From assembly GCF_000001735.4 (NCBI RefSeq), contig NC_003076.8, forward strand, positions 3,286,001 through 3,350,000: DNA of 64,000 nt, given 5' to 3'. Positions 1 to 12,046 of the stretch are shown one piece after another. The DNA comes from Arabidopsis thaliana. Its lineage: Eukaryota > Streptophyta > Magnoliopsida > Brassicales > Brassicaceae. The translations under genes and the position numbers were made by a program. Position 1 is the stretch's first letter. The number at the start of each line of letters is the position of its first letter. The notes under the pieces were generated by a model. That model was given only the letters and a program-made list of their open reading frames with translations. It was not told where the DNA came from and did not search any database.

Positions 1-261
1 AAGCGACACGTGCTCGTCGTTCTTCCTACTCTCTTCCTTCTGCTCAATCGAAGACACGATCCTCCAGGCGGCGCGTAGAGATCCGATCACGTTTTTGTAA
101 GCAACAGAGAGGAGATTCCTCTCTTCAACGGTGAGCTCTTCCGCTGGAGTAGCGCCTGTAACGAGCTGTTCCATGAATTGAACCATCTCTTCGTAACGCT
201 CCGCCTGCTCGGCGAGCTTCGCCATGTACACATACTGGTCTCTGCCTAATGTCGCCGCCAT
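1..261 (-). CDS. GRF6: 14-3-3 protein lambda, N-terminal 87 codons (partial)
   Basis: This is the 5' end of a 14-3-3 gene, cut by the left window edge. The start codon is the reverse complement of 259-261 and the frame stays open to base 1. The peptide begins [20 protein letters not shown] and carries the family signature [11 protein letters not shown] at about residues 47-57. The predicted acidic and amphipathic helices of the N-terminal dimerisation region (helices A to D) are visible. 14-3-3 proteins are dimeric adaptors that bind phosphoserine/phosphothreonine motifs on enzymes, transporters and kinases in cytosol and nucleus. The extreme N-terminus matches my memory of Arabidopsis GF14 lambda (AT5G10450), which fits the neighbours. 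The 5' leader (262 to about 350) is rich in GA repeats. A different 14-3-3 isoform is the only realistic alternative. Confidence 0.95.
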   Translation of the reverse strand, partial: MAATLGRDQYVYMAKLAEQAERYEEMVQFMEQLVTGATPAEELTVEERNLLSVAYKNVIGSLRAAWRIVSSIEQKEESRKNDEHVSL

Positions 262-1552
262 TAGAGAGAGAAAGAGAGAGATTTGATTTTTTTTTGTTTA
301 ATGGGGAAAATTTGAAGAAAATGGGAAAGAGAAAGAGAGAAGAAGAATAAAGGGCAAAGAGTCAGGTGGGCTATTAAAAATAGATGTATATTAAACCCAC
401 GCGCAAGTGTGTTCACTTTCGATTATACGACGGCGTTTGATGTTATAGTCTTTCGTAGAGTGAGGAGCGTGGTTTGTGTTGGCGAGTGGGATGGTTGGGA
501 GGGTTTGGGGTTTGTGATAAGAGCGAGTGAATGGACGATAATAGTTTTTTAGTGAGTCAGCTTCTAGTCACTAGTTTTAAAGTCAGAACTCTGATTGGGC
601 CTTTATTAGGCCTAATATGGGCCTTATGAATTCCAATACTTATGAAGTTTGTAATACACACCTTTTTTTTTGTTGTTGCATAAAATGCGAAAACTTTTTC
701 TTAAAGAGAAATAAAGTACATAATTTAAAAGACTAAAGTATATATTCTTTTAATATTAAAGTATATTAACCAAAATGGAAATCAATAGTTAGTAGTAGTG
801 TCGTCTGCAAAGGAAAAAAGTGAAAAATAAAAAGACAAAGTCCGAGAAAGGAGACTTTTTAATACGTTCATGTGGTCAACCGTCACCGTGAGTCCAGAAG
901 GAATTTTTTTTTGCATCGACGGATGGGAACAAGCTCCGTCTCTCGGCCGTTATGTTTTCTTTCGGCCTTTACTTTGGACTTTCACAACTCATTTTTCTTT
1001 TTCTTTTTCTCTTTCACAACTCTTTATCACTGCAAAAAACAATAAGGATATGCCTTTTTGATTCTTATCTTGTTATTGTTATATGATGATTTACAGGTTT
1101 TAGATGAGATATTTGTGACTCGAATGCAAAGCTTAATCGGGAATTCGTTAAAGGACGAAAATTTGGAGGCACCAAGATTGATAATGGAGCTTCGGTCTAT
1201 GCTTTTGTAAACGCTATATGGAAAACTGCATACTGTACTACTTGGAGAAGAAGAGAGAAAAAATATGTTGATAGAAACCATACTTTGAACATTCAGCTAT
1301 AAGAGTTGGGCATGGTGTAGTTAGATTAGTGATGACTCATATGTTCATTTTGGTTCTATTGTTAATAAAATGTATATATATATATATATAAACTCAGCGA
1401 TCGTTTCAAGTTTCTATAAATCTGATATACAAATTCATCACTGTTGCCACCAAAATAAGAATGAAAGAGAGAAGGGGCGCTTTGGTCAACTGAGCGGTTG
1501 TTTGTTTAAAGGGCGGGAAATTGTTTTGAAAGACAAAATATTAAAAAAATAT
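262..1552. other. Intergenic: GRF6 leader/promoter and tRNA-Ser downstream DNA
   Basis: No coding gene is supported here. Bases 262-350 are a GA-rich leader of GRF6. Bases 595-625 hold GGGCC/GGCCT-type Site II-like motifs on both strands. A (TA)n microsatellite lies at about 1372-1389. Short open frames at 870 and 1370 have no recognisable protein features. Confidence 0.6.
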
Positions 1553-1634
1553 CGTCGCCTGAGAGATTCGAACTCTCGCGGGGAAACCCCATGTACTTAG
1601 CAGGCACACGCCTTAACCACTCGGCCAAAGCGAC
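1553..1634 (-). tRNA. tRNA-Ser (anticodon GCT)
   Basis: The minus strand folds as an 82-nt class II tRNA. The acceptor GTCGCTT (1634-1628) pairs with AGGCGAC (1560-1554), leaving discriminator G at 1553, as expected for tRNA-Ser. The D-arm contains GGCCGAGTGGTTAAGGC. The anticodon loop reads CTGCTAA, giving GCT for AGC/AGU codons. The long variable arm (CATGGGGTTTCCCCG) and the T-arm AGTTCGAAT are typical. A seven-T run follows at 1543-1549 (as A on the plus strand) and should terminate Pol III. Upstream are CAACA at about -6 and TATATA at about -30, the usual plant tRNA promoter elements. Confidence 0.96.
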
Positions 1635-1661
1635 TATGTTGTTTGCTGAAGGATTAGCTAC

Positions 1662-1669
1662 TATATAAT
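1662..1669. promoter_or_regulatory. TATA-like element between tRNA-Ser and the HAD gene
   Basis: TATATAAT sits about 30 bases upstream of the tRNA-Ser on the minus strand, where plant tRNA genes usually carry a TA-rich element. It is also upstream of the divergent HAD hydrolase, so it might serve either. The position fits the tRNA better. Confidence 0.4.
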
Positions 1670-1821
1670 GTTGTTTTACATAAGTAAAGCGTGGAGCTTA
1701 CTCGCGTATGTTGCGCGTACGTATGCGTTGTGCTTGTGGTAAAGTGAAAAACACTTTGTGGTTTGTTTTTCGATTGGTCCAGTTCTCTTCAGTTCTTCTT
1801 CTTCTCGTCACAGGAAGAAAA

Positions 1822-3844
1822 ATGTTCTGTTCCTCGCAGCTCTCACAGCCAATGAATGGCCTCAAAGACATAGTTGAGACGAGAAATTTTAAGGTTTGAC
1901 CTTCAATTTACTGTCTTCTTATGTGCTCTCTGACTTTCTCCTCCTCTTATGACGAGCGAAGCCATTAACATATCTATGTTAGTCTGATGATCCGATTGTC
2001 TACAAAATCATCATGTTTTCGATTCACTTCATCTTGTTAACTAATGGGCTTCACGTATTGTATAATATTAGCCTTGTAATTTGGAAAAGCATACAACTTT
2101 CTGTAAATTGGATTCCGTAAGAACACCAAAAAAAAAAAAAGTAACCTGGGATTCTGATTAGAATTTGTAGCTTATTACAAATAAATTGCCAAGTGTAGTT
2201 TTCATTTGAGCAACCATCACATTTTTTCGAGATTAACATTTGGTAAAGAAGAATGTGTGTAGCTTAGTGAATGTTTCTCAAGATATTTTTTATAGCTAAA
2301 CTTGATGAAGGGTGTCACAGGCTTGGCTCTTAGATCAGTATGGAGTTCTTCATGATGGCAAAAAACCTTACCCCGGTGCTATCTCAACATGTACGTTATC
2401 ATTTCTATCTGTGAGCATATAGCTATTCGGGTTGTTGATTCTGATTCCATTGGGGTTCAACATTTGTAGCTCGCATAAAACCATTTCTTTAAACTGTTTA
2501 ATGTTTAGGTAGGACTTGGCTTCAGTGTTGACTATATTTGATGTAATCAGATGTGATTTGGCAATGTATATTTGTCCATATAAGTTGTGAAACCGAAAAT
2601 GAAATATCATCATACTTTTGAGAATTTCCATTTCTTGATAGTTTTCTTTCAGATTTCTTCGGTTTCGTTGTAATTCTGACTTCTGCATAATGACTGATCT
2701 TTCTTTTGTTCTATTGGATTTACAGTGAAAAATCTTGCAACAGCGGGTGCCAAAATTGTGATCATTAGTAATTCTTCTAGACGTGCTTCAACTACAATGG
2801 AAAAGTTGAAAGGCCTTGGCTTTGATCCTTCTTTCTTCACCGGAGCTATAACTAGTGGTGAACTAACTCATCAATCTTTGCAGAGGTTATTATTACCAAC
2901 AACTTCTTCTTCGTGATTAAGATGCTATTTACTTACTGAGTTACTAGAACTTACTGATAGATGTCTCTTACAGGAGAGATGATCCTTGGTTTGCTGCACT
3001 GGGAAGGAGGTGCATTCACATTACTTGGAATGACCGAGGAGCAATCTCTTTGGAGGTTACTTATCACCTTATTTCTTGTTGCTGGTTGATTTATCGTTGA
3101 AGGTTATTGGTAGGTATATGATATAGTTTATGTTTCAGGGTCTAGATCTAAATGTTGTGGAGAATGTGGAAGAAGCTGACTTTGTTTTAGCGCACGGCAC
3201 TGAAGCCCTAGGACTTCCTTCAGGCAGTGTATCTCCAAGGACTATTGATGAGCTAGAGAAGATTTTGGAGAAATCTGCAGCTCGAGGACTTCCCATGATC
3301 GTAGCTAATCCAGATTACGTGACTGTTGAAGCAAATGTTTTTCATATCATGCCAGGTACATATATTTACATCTCAAAATGTCTAATTGTGTCTTCCACAT
3401 ATGATGCCATATAAAAGACTGATATACTCAATCACAAATTTGTTAGGTACACTAGCTTCCAAGTATGAAGAACTGGGAGGAGAAGTGAAGTCGATGGGAA
3501 AACCTCATAAGGTGTAAAATCCGTTTGAACATTAAAATTTGCTACTTCTCTCTGTACCACCTGAATTTGACTGTGTGTATATTTGGTAGATGATCTATGA
3601 GTCTGCTATAGCAATTGCGGGAGTCAATCCGTCTGAGTCTATCGCAGTAGGAGATTCGCTACATCATGATATAAGGGGAGCAAATGTTTCAGGAATTGAA
3701 TCAATATTCATCACTGGAGGGATTCATGGTAATGAGCTTGGTCTCACTTCTTTTGATGAAACTGCAAGTCTAGACTCAGTCAAGACCCTTACTGCTAAAC
3801 ACAATGCATTCCCAACTTATGTATTATCAGCCTTTAAATGGTAG
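1822..3844 (+). CDS. HAD-superfamily class IIA-like hydrolase, 306 aa
   Basis: Coding exons: 1822-1893, 2321-2390, 2726-2885, 2974-3055, 3139-3355, 3447-3511, 3590-3844. All borders are GT...AG and the joined frame encodes 306 residues. HAD motif I appears as LLDQYGVLHDG, nucleophile Asp29. Motif II is IISNSS (about residues 66-71), motif III is the Lys of KPHK, and motif IV is VGDSLHHDIRGA. The cap domain lies between motifs II and III, the class IIA layout. The family is predicted to hydrolyse phosphate esters with Mg2+, but the substrate is unknown. In motif I the usual second acidic residue (DxD) is Tyr, as in the DxWGV-type subfamily. An upstream in-frame ATG at 1708 would add 38 residues. 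I prefer 1822 because a CT-rich leader precedes it and the length matches AT5G10460. The gene converges on KAC1. Confidence 0.9.
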
Positions 3845-4120
3845 TTTTCGTTTTGTTGTACAAATCATATTATTGCTTCTTGAACTACATTTTGCCTTCA
3901 TTTAACACTCAGAGAGAGTAATTTAAAAAGCTCATTTGCTGAGAAAGTAATTTATAGCTGTGTGAATACAAAATGAAGTTACATATTACACAATGAATCT
4001 GTAGCTCATATGTAGCATAACCAGCCAAAAATCTCACAAAAAATAATAAATACACATGGAATCTCCATTGTTGGATAGTATCTCTGCAACATCTGTATGC
4101 CATTTCACGACTTAGGTATC

Positions 4121-7100
4121 TTACTCCAGTTCACTAACAAGGTCCTTAAGAGAGGGAACCTTCATGGCCAGAGTTTTGTAGAGTCTAGAGTAGCGAGCTC
4201 TTGTGCCATCAGCTGTTCTAGCTAAAGCCAGCAAACTTAGAGCTTCGGGTAATTGCACAAACATTTGTTTCATTTCCTCTAAGCTCATGTTTACTAGCAC
4301 AGAAGGTCTTGGGACAACTCTGACAATTTCACCTCCTTTGGGCTCTTGAACGCGTGCATCAGCCTTGATCACGAGCTCTGAGTTGTTGTTGCCTCCACAT
4401 TTTATGATGAATGGGGCTGAAGAGCCTGTGTTGAATTGCAAAACGTTCCACTGAGATACATCAGTTTCACCTGAGGATATTGATTCTAATGAGGGTCTCC
4501 GGTCGTGTGATTGTTCCAGAATATTAGTGTCCTCTTGTTCAGGAATCGTCTGCGGTCAAGAGAAACAAGTTAGTTTGTTTACTATTTCAATCCGGATCTC
4601 ATCATTATATCAGGTAGAGTTCTTTGTGTCTATGGTAGGTTCATTGAGAAACTGATTATACATAAACTAATTATACATGGAAATCAAAGGTACCTCGACC
4701 AACTGGTGTGCTGTAGCAATTTCTCTTTGTGCGCATGGATGGTCGATATCAAGAAGAGAAGGCATCCGCTCAGTGAGTTCATCAAGGGACTCAAGTAATG
4801 CTTTCTTCTTGCTTTTACTCAAAACATGGACAGAGGCTTGTCTTGTGATTTCCTGCAAGATGCAAAATAAGTTATTGACCAAAAATTAACCAAAAACCAA
4901 GATCTAGTATGAAGCATCATGAGGTATAAATACCTTGACTTGCTTCAAAATGCCATCCAGAGAAATGAGAGATGCTAATCTTGAGTCTTCAGCTGCCGTC
5001 GAAGGGTTTGGAATAGGAGAACTGCCTTCTTCCAGGTTAAGCAAAGCTGCATCACTTTTCATTTGTTGTAAAATCTGATAAAGAAAGCAAACGAAAGTCA
5101 GAGCACAAGAACGTTTCTAAGATAAAAATCAAAGCACCCAGAACTATATCGTTTATTTTCAGGTGCGGTCTAGTACCTTTCTTCTTTTGTGGTCAACGGA
5201 CTCAAGAGCTGATCGAAGCTTAGACACTTGACCAGCATCTTCTGCCTCTTCTGCCGCCAAGGTACCAGCAATATCCTGTACCACAGTTCCATATTAGGCA
5301 TCACTCCAAACTAATTACTCAGACTAAAACCTTAGTCCTTAGACCTCAACATAGGCCGTAAAGTCAGCCACAACATCAGCTACTTAAAGAGATCTTTCAT
5401 TTCAGACCATTGGGAATGTCTATCTGCCAATTCCACTCAAAAAATATTTTTTGACCAATGACATCGCATACCTTCATGTGCTGCATTTGAGAAGTATAGA
5501 CACGTTTTGCATACTCGGACAGAAGCTGCCCGAGAGCATCTGTATGAGGTGGCACAGCGGCCCCTAGTCCAGCCATCCAACCATCCATAATTGCTGTGGA
5601 AAGAAGCTCTAGTTGGCCACCGTTTCCTCCCGATACATCATCTGAGGTCACGGAAAGAAACTCAAAATTTTCTGCAAGCCATAGCCGAATCTGTCGCTGC
5701 AGTTCACCAGCCGGAGTGTGAACAAATAACGCAGCCAAGGCTTTGTTCCCAATAGCAAAACTTTTGGCTTCATCTTGCATTTCCCGCAGCTTAACTCCAG
5801 TAACTTGCTGCCTCCCAGCATCCTAGATGATAACAATCAAGAGCATAAGTCTCTCTTAATATATAACATGTTAGATAAACTCAAGCATCTTTGAAATTCA
5901 AGTGCTCTTCCAAGGTAAATCCACCTGTTCAAGTCCACGCATTCTTGATACCACAGATGCCAACTTGTTTCTCCTTTCTGCCTTTATATTTACTTTAAAG
6001 CCATGGATCTGCGTATCAAGATATCGAACAGGGGATCTACCTGGGCTGCTACCCCTGCTAGTGCTTTTACTTCTACCAGTATTAGGCTTCTCAAGAAAGC
6101 ACTCGACAGGAGAGACCTAAATGAGGAGGATAGGGTTAATTTTACCAGGAGAAATAACATAGTCATACAAGCTAAGGCCAAAGCTAAAATAAAAATCAGA
6201 TACAACTCGGATGCCTATGCTCACCCTGATAGTCTGAAGCTCCGGTGATCGTGCCAGTAAGGACCTTATGTATAGTATCCTAACTCGGGAAACAAGCATG
6301 GTATCCATTACTCTTCTTGGTTCCATTTTCCGAATAAATGAAAAGACAGAATCTCTAATCTCAGCAAGGATTTCATGCTCTCTGGAAGCACCAGCCTTGA
6401 TGACAGCTGCCAAAACCTGCGAGTCAACAATAGGAAAAATGCTTGCCAATATAAGTTGATATAAAAACATGTCCTTAACCGATATTAGTGTCTAGAGACA
6501 TCAGGAATCCATCATAACCTTCATTCTTCATATTATGATAGAACAATGGTGTCATGTCATATAACTACACCACTGAAAAGTCTAATAAAGATACTAAGAA
6601 ACTAGTTCTTAACCAAGTACCAGCATTAGTAGCTTGTTTGCGCCGTCAGCAATGGCAGCAAGACCTTCATATTCTTCAGGGTCAAAGTCATTCAATGCAG
6701 CTGTCAAGTATTCTCCAGCTGGAGTGGTTTTTACTAAATCAGTGCCAGATTTTACTAACGTAATCGCTCCGTTATTCTTATTTGGTGTAGATGGTAAAGC
6801 AACGGCTTCTGCCGAATATCCTTCACCCCTACTAGTTCTCCCGGAGACAGAATATTACATATCAGTATATAATAAGGATTAATTATAATGAAAGGACAGA
6901 AACAGAAAACAGTAGTTCAAACTAATCACGGAATCACCTGTTAACATTGGCAGGCTGAATGTTTGGCGAAGCTCTTAATGAGGGACTCAACACCTAATAA
7001 AAAAAAAATGGATAAGAACACTTAAGCAATGGAGTACTGGTAGCAAGTAAACCTCCAGATGCATAGTGTTGAACATACAGTAGCAATTTGTAAAGAATGG

Positions 7101-10100
7101 AGTTAAATTAATTTTTCTCTTAACAGCTGAGAGCAGTGCCTTGATATGATATTGAAATGCTTAATATAGCATAGCTATACAAGAGAAAATAATGACCTGG
7201 GTCGAAACAGCCATTGACCTTTCTGTTAATCTGTCAAACAACTTTTCGTTTTCTTCATGCAACCTCTGCGGAAAACATAATTCTCTTCAGATAAATGTAC
7301 TAGTGCAAATATCCATGGTTCAGCCAGAGGGCACGAACTCTAATCAGAGTAAGAGGGAGGAGAACCTCAATCAGTGCATCACGTTTTTTCAATTCTTCCT
7401 CAAGTTTCTTGGTAACAGAAGAAGAATCAGTTGTACCCTCAACCGCTTTTGGTATTGGAGAAAATATGTCCTGAGATTGCAAGGCATCTCCTGTTCTTGT
7501 TGTGTCAGATCTAACGGCTTCACTTACTTGTGATTCCAAGTCTGTAATTTTAGCCTGCATTAATTTGAATTGAACAACAGGAGAATTATATGTCTATCAT
7601 GTACAGAGAAGTCAACAATTTCAAAAATCAGTTGCCTTAACATAGATCTAAAACTTTAAAGCGTAGATACTAACACTCATGGGGCACAAACCTGGAGATT
7701 TTGAATGGCGGAATCTTGTTGTTGCATTTGCAGCTTCTGTTCCTGATCCAACTGTAAAAATTGAGCTATTTGATTCCTTAACTGAGAATTCTGCTCCTTC
7801 TCTAGTCTATGTTTGTCTACAAGCATAATATTCTCTGACTGCATGAAGTACAAAACGGATAATGAGCAACAACAAAAAAGTTATAAAGAATTGTTGACAA
7901 GCTAAACAAGAACCCTGGTGAAGCTTTATGACCTTTAAATCTGATTGCAATGTAAATGAAACTTTCCACGCTCTCTGCACTTCACTGTAGAGTAATACAC
8001 ACTGGTCATTTGCATCTTTAAGAGCTTTTTTTAAGCCCACAACCTCTTGTTTCAGATTCTGATTTTCTCTCTCCTTCTCCAACAGCTCCTTCCGAGCATC
8101 ACTTGCCTGCGGGACAAAAGGTTACCTATGCAGCAAATTTTGTAACAAAATGAATATCCGAGAAGGAAAAATCTCTTTCACTTCCACTTACCACATCTCT
8201 CCATTTCTTGATTGTATCTCGATTGCCAAGGCTTGGTACAGTATTCCGAGCTCTAGCAGCATAATTGAGACATGAGATTGTCTCAGACAAGGTTTGCACA
8301 CTTGGACAGATGTTAACGATCATCAATGTTTTGGAACTTCCTCCTACACATTACAGAATATTGTATCTCACTTACAAAGAGCTTTAAGAAATGGTGGCAA
8401 AACAAAAACAAAAACAAAAGATGATACTATTAAGGGTGACACAAAAGAGGAAAGATGCATGTACTGAGATAACAAATTTTACCTAGGGAATCTGCAAGTA
8501 CTCTTGTAAGAATTGAATTATCATAAGGAATTGAATCCTTTCCGGATGTCAACGAGGATAAAACATCTCCCAACCTATAGAACCAGAAATATATGCATAA
8601 ACAAAGTTAACAAGAACAAATTCATGGATAAATACAGAGATATAAGAATTTAACATACGCTGAAATCGAATTCATGACATGCAGCAGATCAGTGACGTGG
8701 TCTCCACTATCATTTTCCATGATTAAACCTTCACTTCCAGCCAAGTCAACCAGAGAGAGCTTGCTATATATGTTTTCTCCAGTAATCGTGTTGCTATAGT
8801 ATATGTGTATTGAGACAATCCTACCAAGGCAGAAAACATCCGTAAAGAAGTGCTAAAGAATCTTGGTCCTTAGCAGATAATTATATGCATGTAACCGAAG
8901 GAGGTATTCAAGCACAATATAAAACATACAGATGTGTCACATTAAATTTTGATTTATAGTTGCCCCGGTTCAGAAATGCAGATTTTAAGACTCCTAAGAA
9001 CTCCAATGGATTATCAACTTTTTCCTGTCCGAGTTCTATAACAGATTCATGTAAATCCATGTTGATATTGGGCAAGTTGCTCTGAGTTTCCGAAAGTAGA
9101 TCCCTGATCTGACAATGAAGGTTGTCAAATTAGAAGTGTCAAATTCCACTGCAGAACTATCTTGGCAAAGAAAATGAAACCCAAAAGTATTAGTACTTAA
9201 ACTCGATTGGAAGCACCTGTTCATTATAGATCTCAAACACTGAAAGAGAGAAACTGAATCGTGATGTCGAAGTTGAATCCGAATTGGCTAGGTCGAAGAG
9301 TTCCTCAAAACATCGAGCATATAAACCACGATCGTGATTCGAACCTTCCTGGCAAAACAACAATCAACAAAGCTGATAAAACGGAGAGCCATAGGGAATA
9401 ACAAATCACTGTGAAAATAGACAGTCCTATGATTAACGACCTCATTCAACATAGAAACATGCCTGTGAATGTACACGATAATGTAGACACAATATTCACT
9501 TCAGATATTAAAGAAAGCATGTTGTTATACTAACAAAATCAGTTTGATATGCATCCTACATATGTCATAACTCCAGAAAGAAGCTTATCCCAGGCTCAAT
9601 TCTGAACCCGATAGAAGAAGAATAAGCATGTAATTAAGCAAATGAACGCATGAGAGCTATAGAATGAGCATATTCTTCAAAAGAAAAGTAACCGCATATA
9701 CATCATAAGCTATGTTAAATTCTCACATACAAGCAAAGCTAGACACTAGAAAGTAACAGCAAGTCCATCTATATAGTTGCTTCACAACATCAACATGTGA
9801 CCTATTTGTTAACTTTCAGAGGAAAATGAAAAGAATGGTTACCATGGTGTATGTCTTCCCTGCATTAGTTTGTCCATATGACAATATGGAGACGTTAGAT
9901 CCATCCAGTGCAGATTGAACAAAAGGTTGGACATCGCTAAACAGTGCAGCTGAGCAAAAATTACAGTATAAGTACAGAGGTCGTATTGTTGCAGCTTTTG
10001 TAGATTGAAACCAGAAACAGCTCATGACATAAGGAGAGACTACATTTTACAATGAACTATGGTACTCACCTTGTCCAACATGAGGTCCGTAAACTCGGTC

Positions 10101-11248
10101 AAATTCAAAGTCCTTCTTGGGATTGGACAGAGTATCATCACTAGTGTTTACACATATGGTGCAATCCCCAGGGAACTCTATAACAGAGGGACCTTCATCC
10201 TCAAACAATGGCCTTGCACGGCAAAATACCTTTATGTTCCCTGAAGTACGAAAAACAAATCCACATTAACCAACAGGTAGCAGAGAACTATCATACATCA
10301 GTGAACCTATACCAAAGAAAGATTATCGATATAGAAAGATCGATGATACTGGTTATGGAAGCTGTGTACCTTTGGCCGTTAACAAGTCATTGAACAGTCT
10401 TTTCTTCTCATTGATAAGTGGAGATATCCTAGCCTCAGTCTCAAGGACAAACTGATCTGTGGTGGTTTACGTAGATAAATCAATACAACACACTACCAAA
10501 TTTCCACCACAAAACAGATAAATAAACGCAACCACGAGAGCTAGATACAGTAGATGGATTTATGAAGTTTCCAATAAAGGTTTCAATTTTGGGAAAATGC
10601 CAACCAATTCTAGTGTTGTTAACTTCTCCAGTGGTCACAAATGCACCAAATGTAATGAATACTCAGTTTTTCTCGATGCTTGCACACAACTTACATAGAC
10701 TTCAAATTTACGACTAGTGAAACACAAAACTTACCCAATTTACGACTTTTCTCAGCCAAAACACCTAAGTAACGTGTAACCCTGTCAAGCTTAGCATTAG
10801 AATACTCCTGAAGATCAGTAGCTTCTTGTCTCAACTCCAAGTAATCTTCTTTCGCAAGCTGTTCAACCAAGTCACAATTTTTTTTCTTGATAAGTAATGG
10901 CTTCAACACTAAAAACTTCCATCAAATCCCACAAGCTAGACTTAAGAAACTAAAAGCAGCCTTTTATAAAATTAATTCAGCTCAAAACCAAAAGCCAAGT
11001 ATACTCTGTGAAGTGAAAAAGGAAGTGAAATTTATCACCTTAACTTTCTCCTTTAATCCGTTAACCTTAGATGCAATTGCTTGCTTAGGCGGAAGCGAGG
11101 GAGTCGAAATCGAGTTCCGGCGAAGCAGAGGACCAGTCGTACGGTGACCAGTACTCTCCGCAAACGATGCATTGGAAGAAGACTTCCTCGGTTCGAACCC
11201 ACTCACCTCCCAGTTCCATCTATTGGTTTTACTTCTCTGATCGGCCAT
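4121..11248 (-). CDS. KAC1: Kinesin-like protein for actin-based chloroplast movement (KAC1/KCA1)
   Basis: This is a many-exon minus-strand gene. The start codon is at 11248-11246 ([20 protein letters not shown]), the first exon is 11039-11248, the second begins at 10858, and the last is 4121-4549. The protein is about 1,270 aa. Order: a short N-terminus, a coiled coil, a kinesin-14-like motor (P-loop GQTNAGKT near 9850-9880; switch II DLAGSE near 8740), then coiled coils and a long C-terminal region ending KDLVSELE. The P-loop has Asn where Gly/Ser is usual. The SSRSH switch I signature is replaced by a sequence ending NVTHLIVS (near 8920-8990). This fits reports that KAC1 does not behave as a microtubule motor but supports chloroplast-actin filaments, chloroplast photorelocation and membrane anchoring. 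It was also described as a CDKA;1-associated kinesin (KCA1). I did not resolve all internal exons. Confidence 0.93.
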
Positions 11249-12046
11249 TTCATCCAAAAAAAAAATCAAATCAAAGCAGCAAGAATTGAAGCAGCAGCTT
11301 CGAAAGCCAAATGAAAGAATTCAAAAGTTTTCGAATTTTATTTTTGTAGAAATAATCAAAGATTTTTGTTTTTATTTTTGGTTCATCTCTGTGGATTTTT
11401 CCCTCGGTTTGGTATACAAAATAATGAAAGGCGGAGAAGGTCCTTTTGATTGATTCCAAACGACGACGTTTATATTTATTTCAATTTTTATATTTAAGAA
11501 AATAGACAACGCCGATGCCTTTTCAGACACAAATATTTTGTGATCTGCGTTACTTCACGACGCCTTATCGTGTTCCATGATAAATCTCTCACTAACGAAC
11601 TACGTTGACTTTTATATATCACAAAAAAACAAGTTTTGATAGTTATTTTGGGCAAAGTAAATTTGACTCGTGATCATCTCAAAAGCATTTAAATATTTAA
11701 ACCATGATAAGACGATATGACCCAATAATTTCACAATTTTCTTGATTTTTTTTCAATTTCATAAATATTATTAAGAATCCATTTCGACTTTTTGGGAAAT
11801 TTTAGCTTAAATCAACTTTTTCATTTCTACTGAGAAGGAACCAATGATTTTCTTATTAATTTAGAAACCACATTACACTTAATAGTATCCTGCTGCATGT
11901 AAGTTCAAGTAATCGCCGAGGAAGTAAAAGCTCAAACAAGCTAAACAAAAGACAAGTTGTAGTAGTAGACTAGTAGTACATGAACGAACAAGACAAGAGG
12001 AGAAAACAGTTGATGAGCTTTTTCGTCTCTTTCTAAATCTTTTCTT
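11249..12046. other. Intergenic: KAC1 promoter and PAS2 3' region
   Basis: AT-rich DNA between two minus-strand genes. It should hold the KAC1 leader and promoter and the PAS2 3' UTR. I see no further gene. Confidence 0.6.

Noticed and set aside
870..1061. 63-codon frame downstream of GRF6 promoter
   Set aside because: No recognisable motif, ends in low-complexity Phe/Ser, and no splice or promoter support.
1075..1130. Possible C/D snoRNA (ATGATGA near 1083)
   Set aside because: No D box (CTGA) at a sensible distance and no terminal stem.
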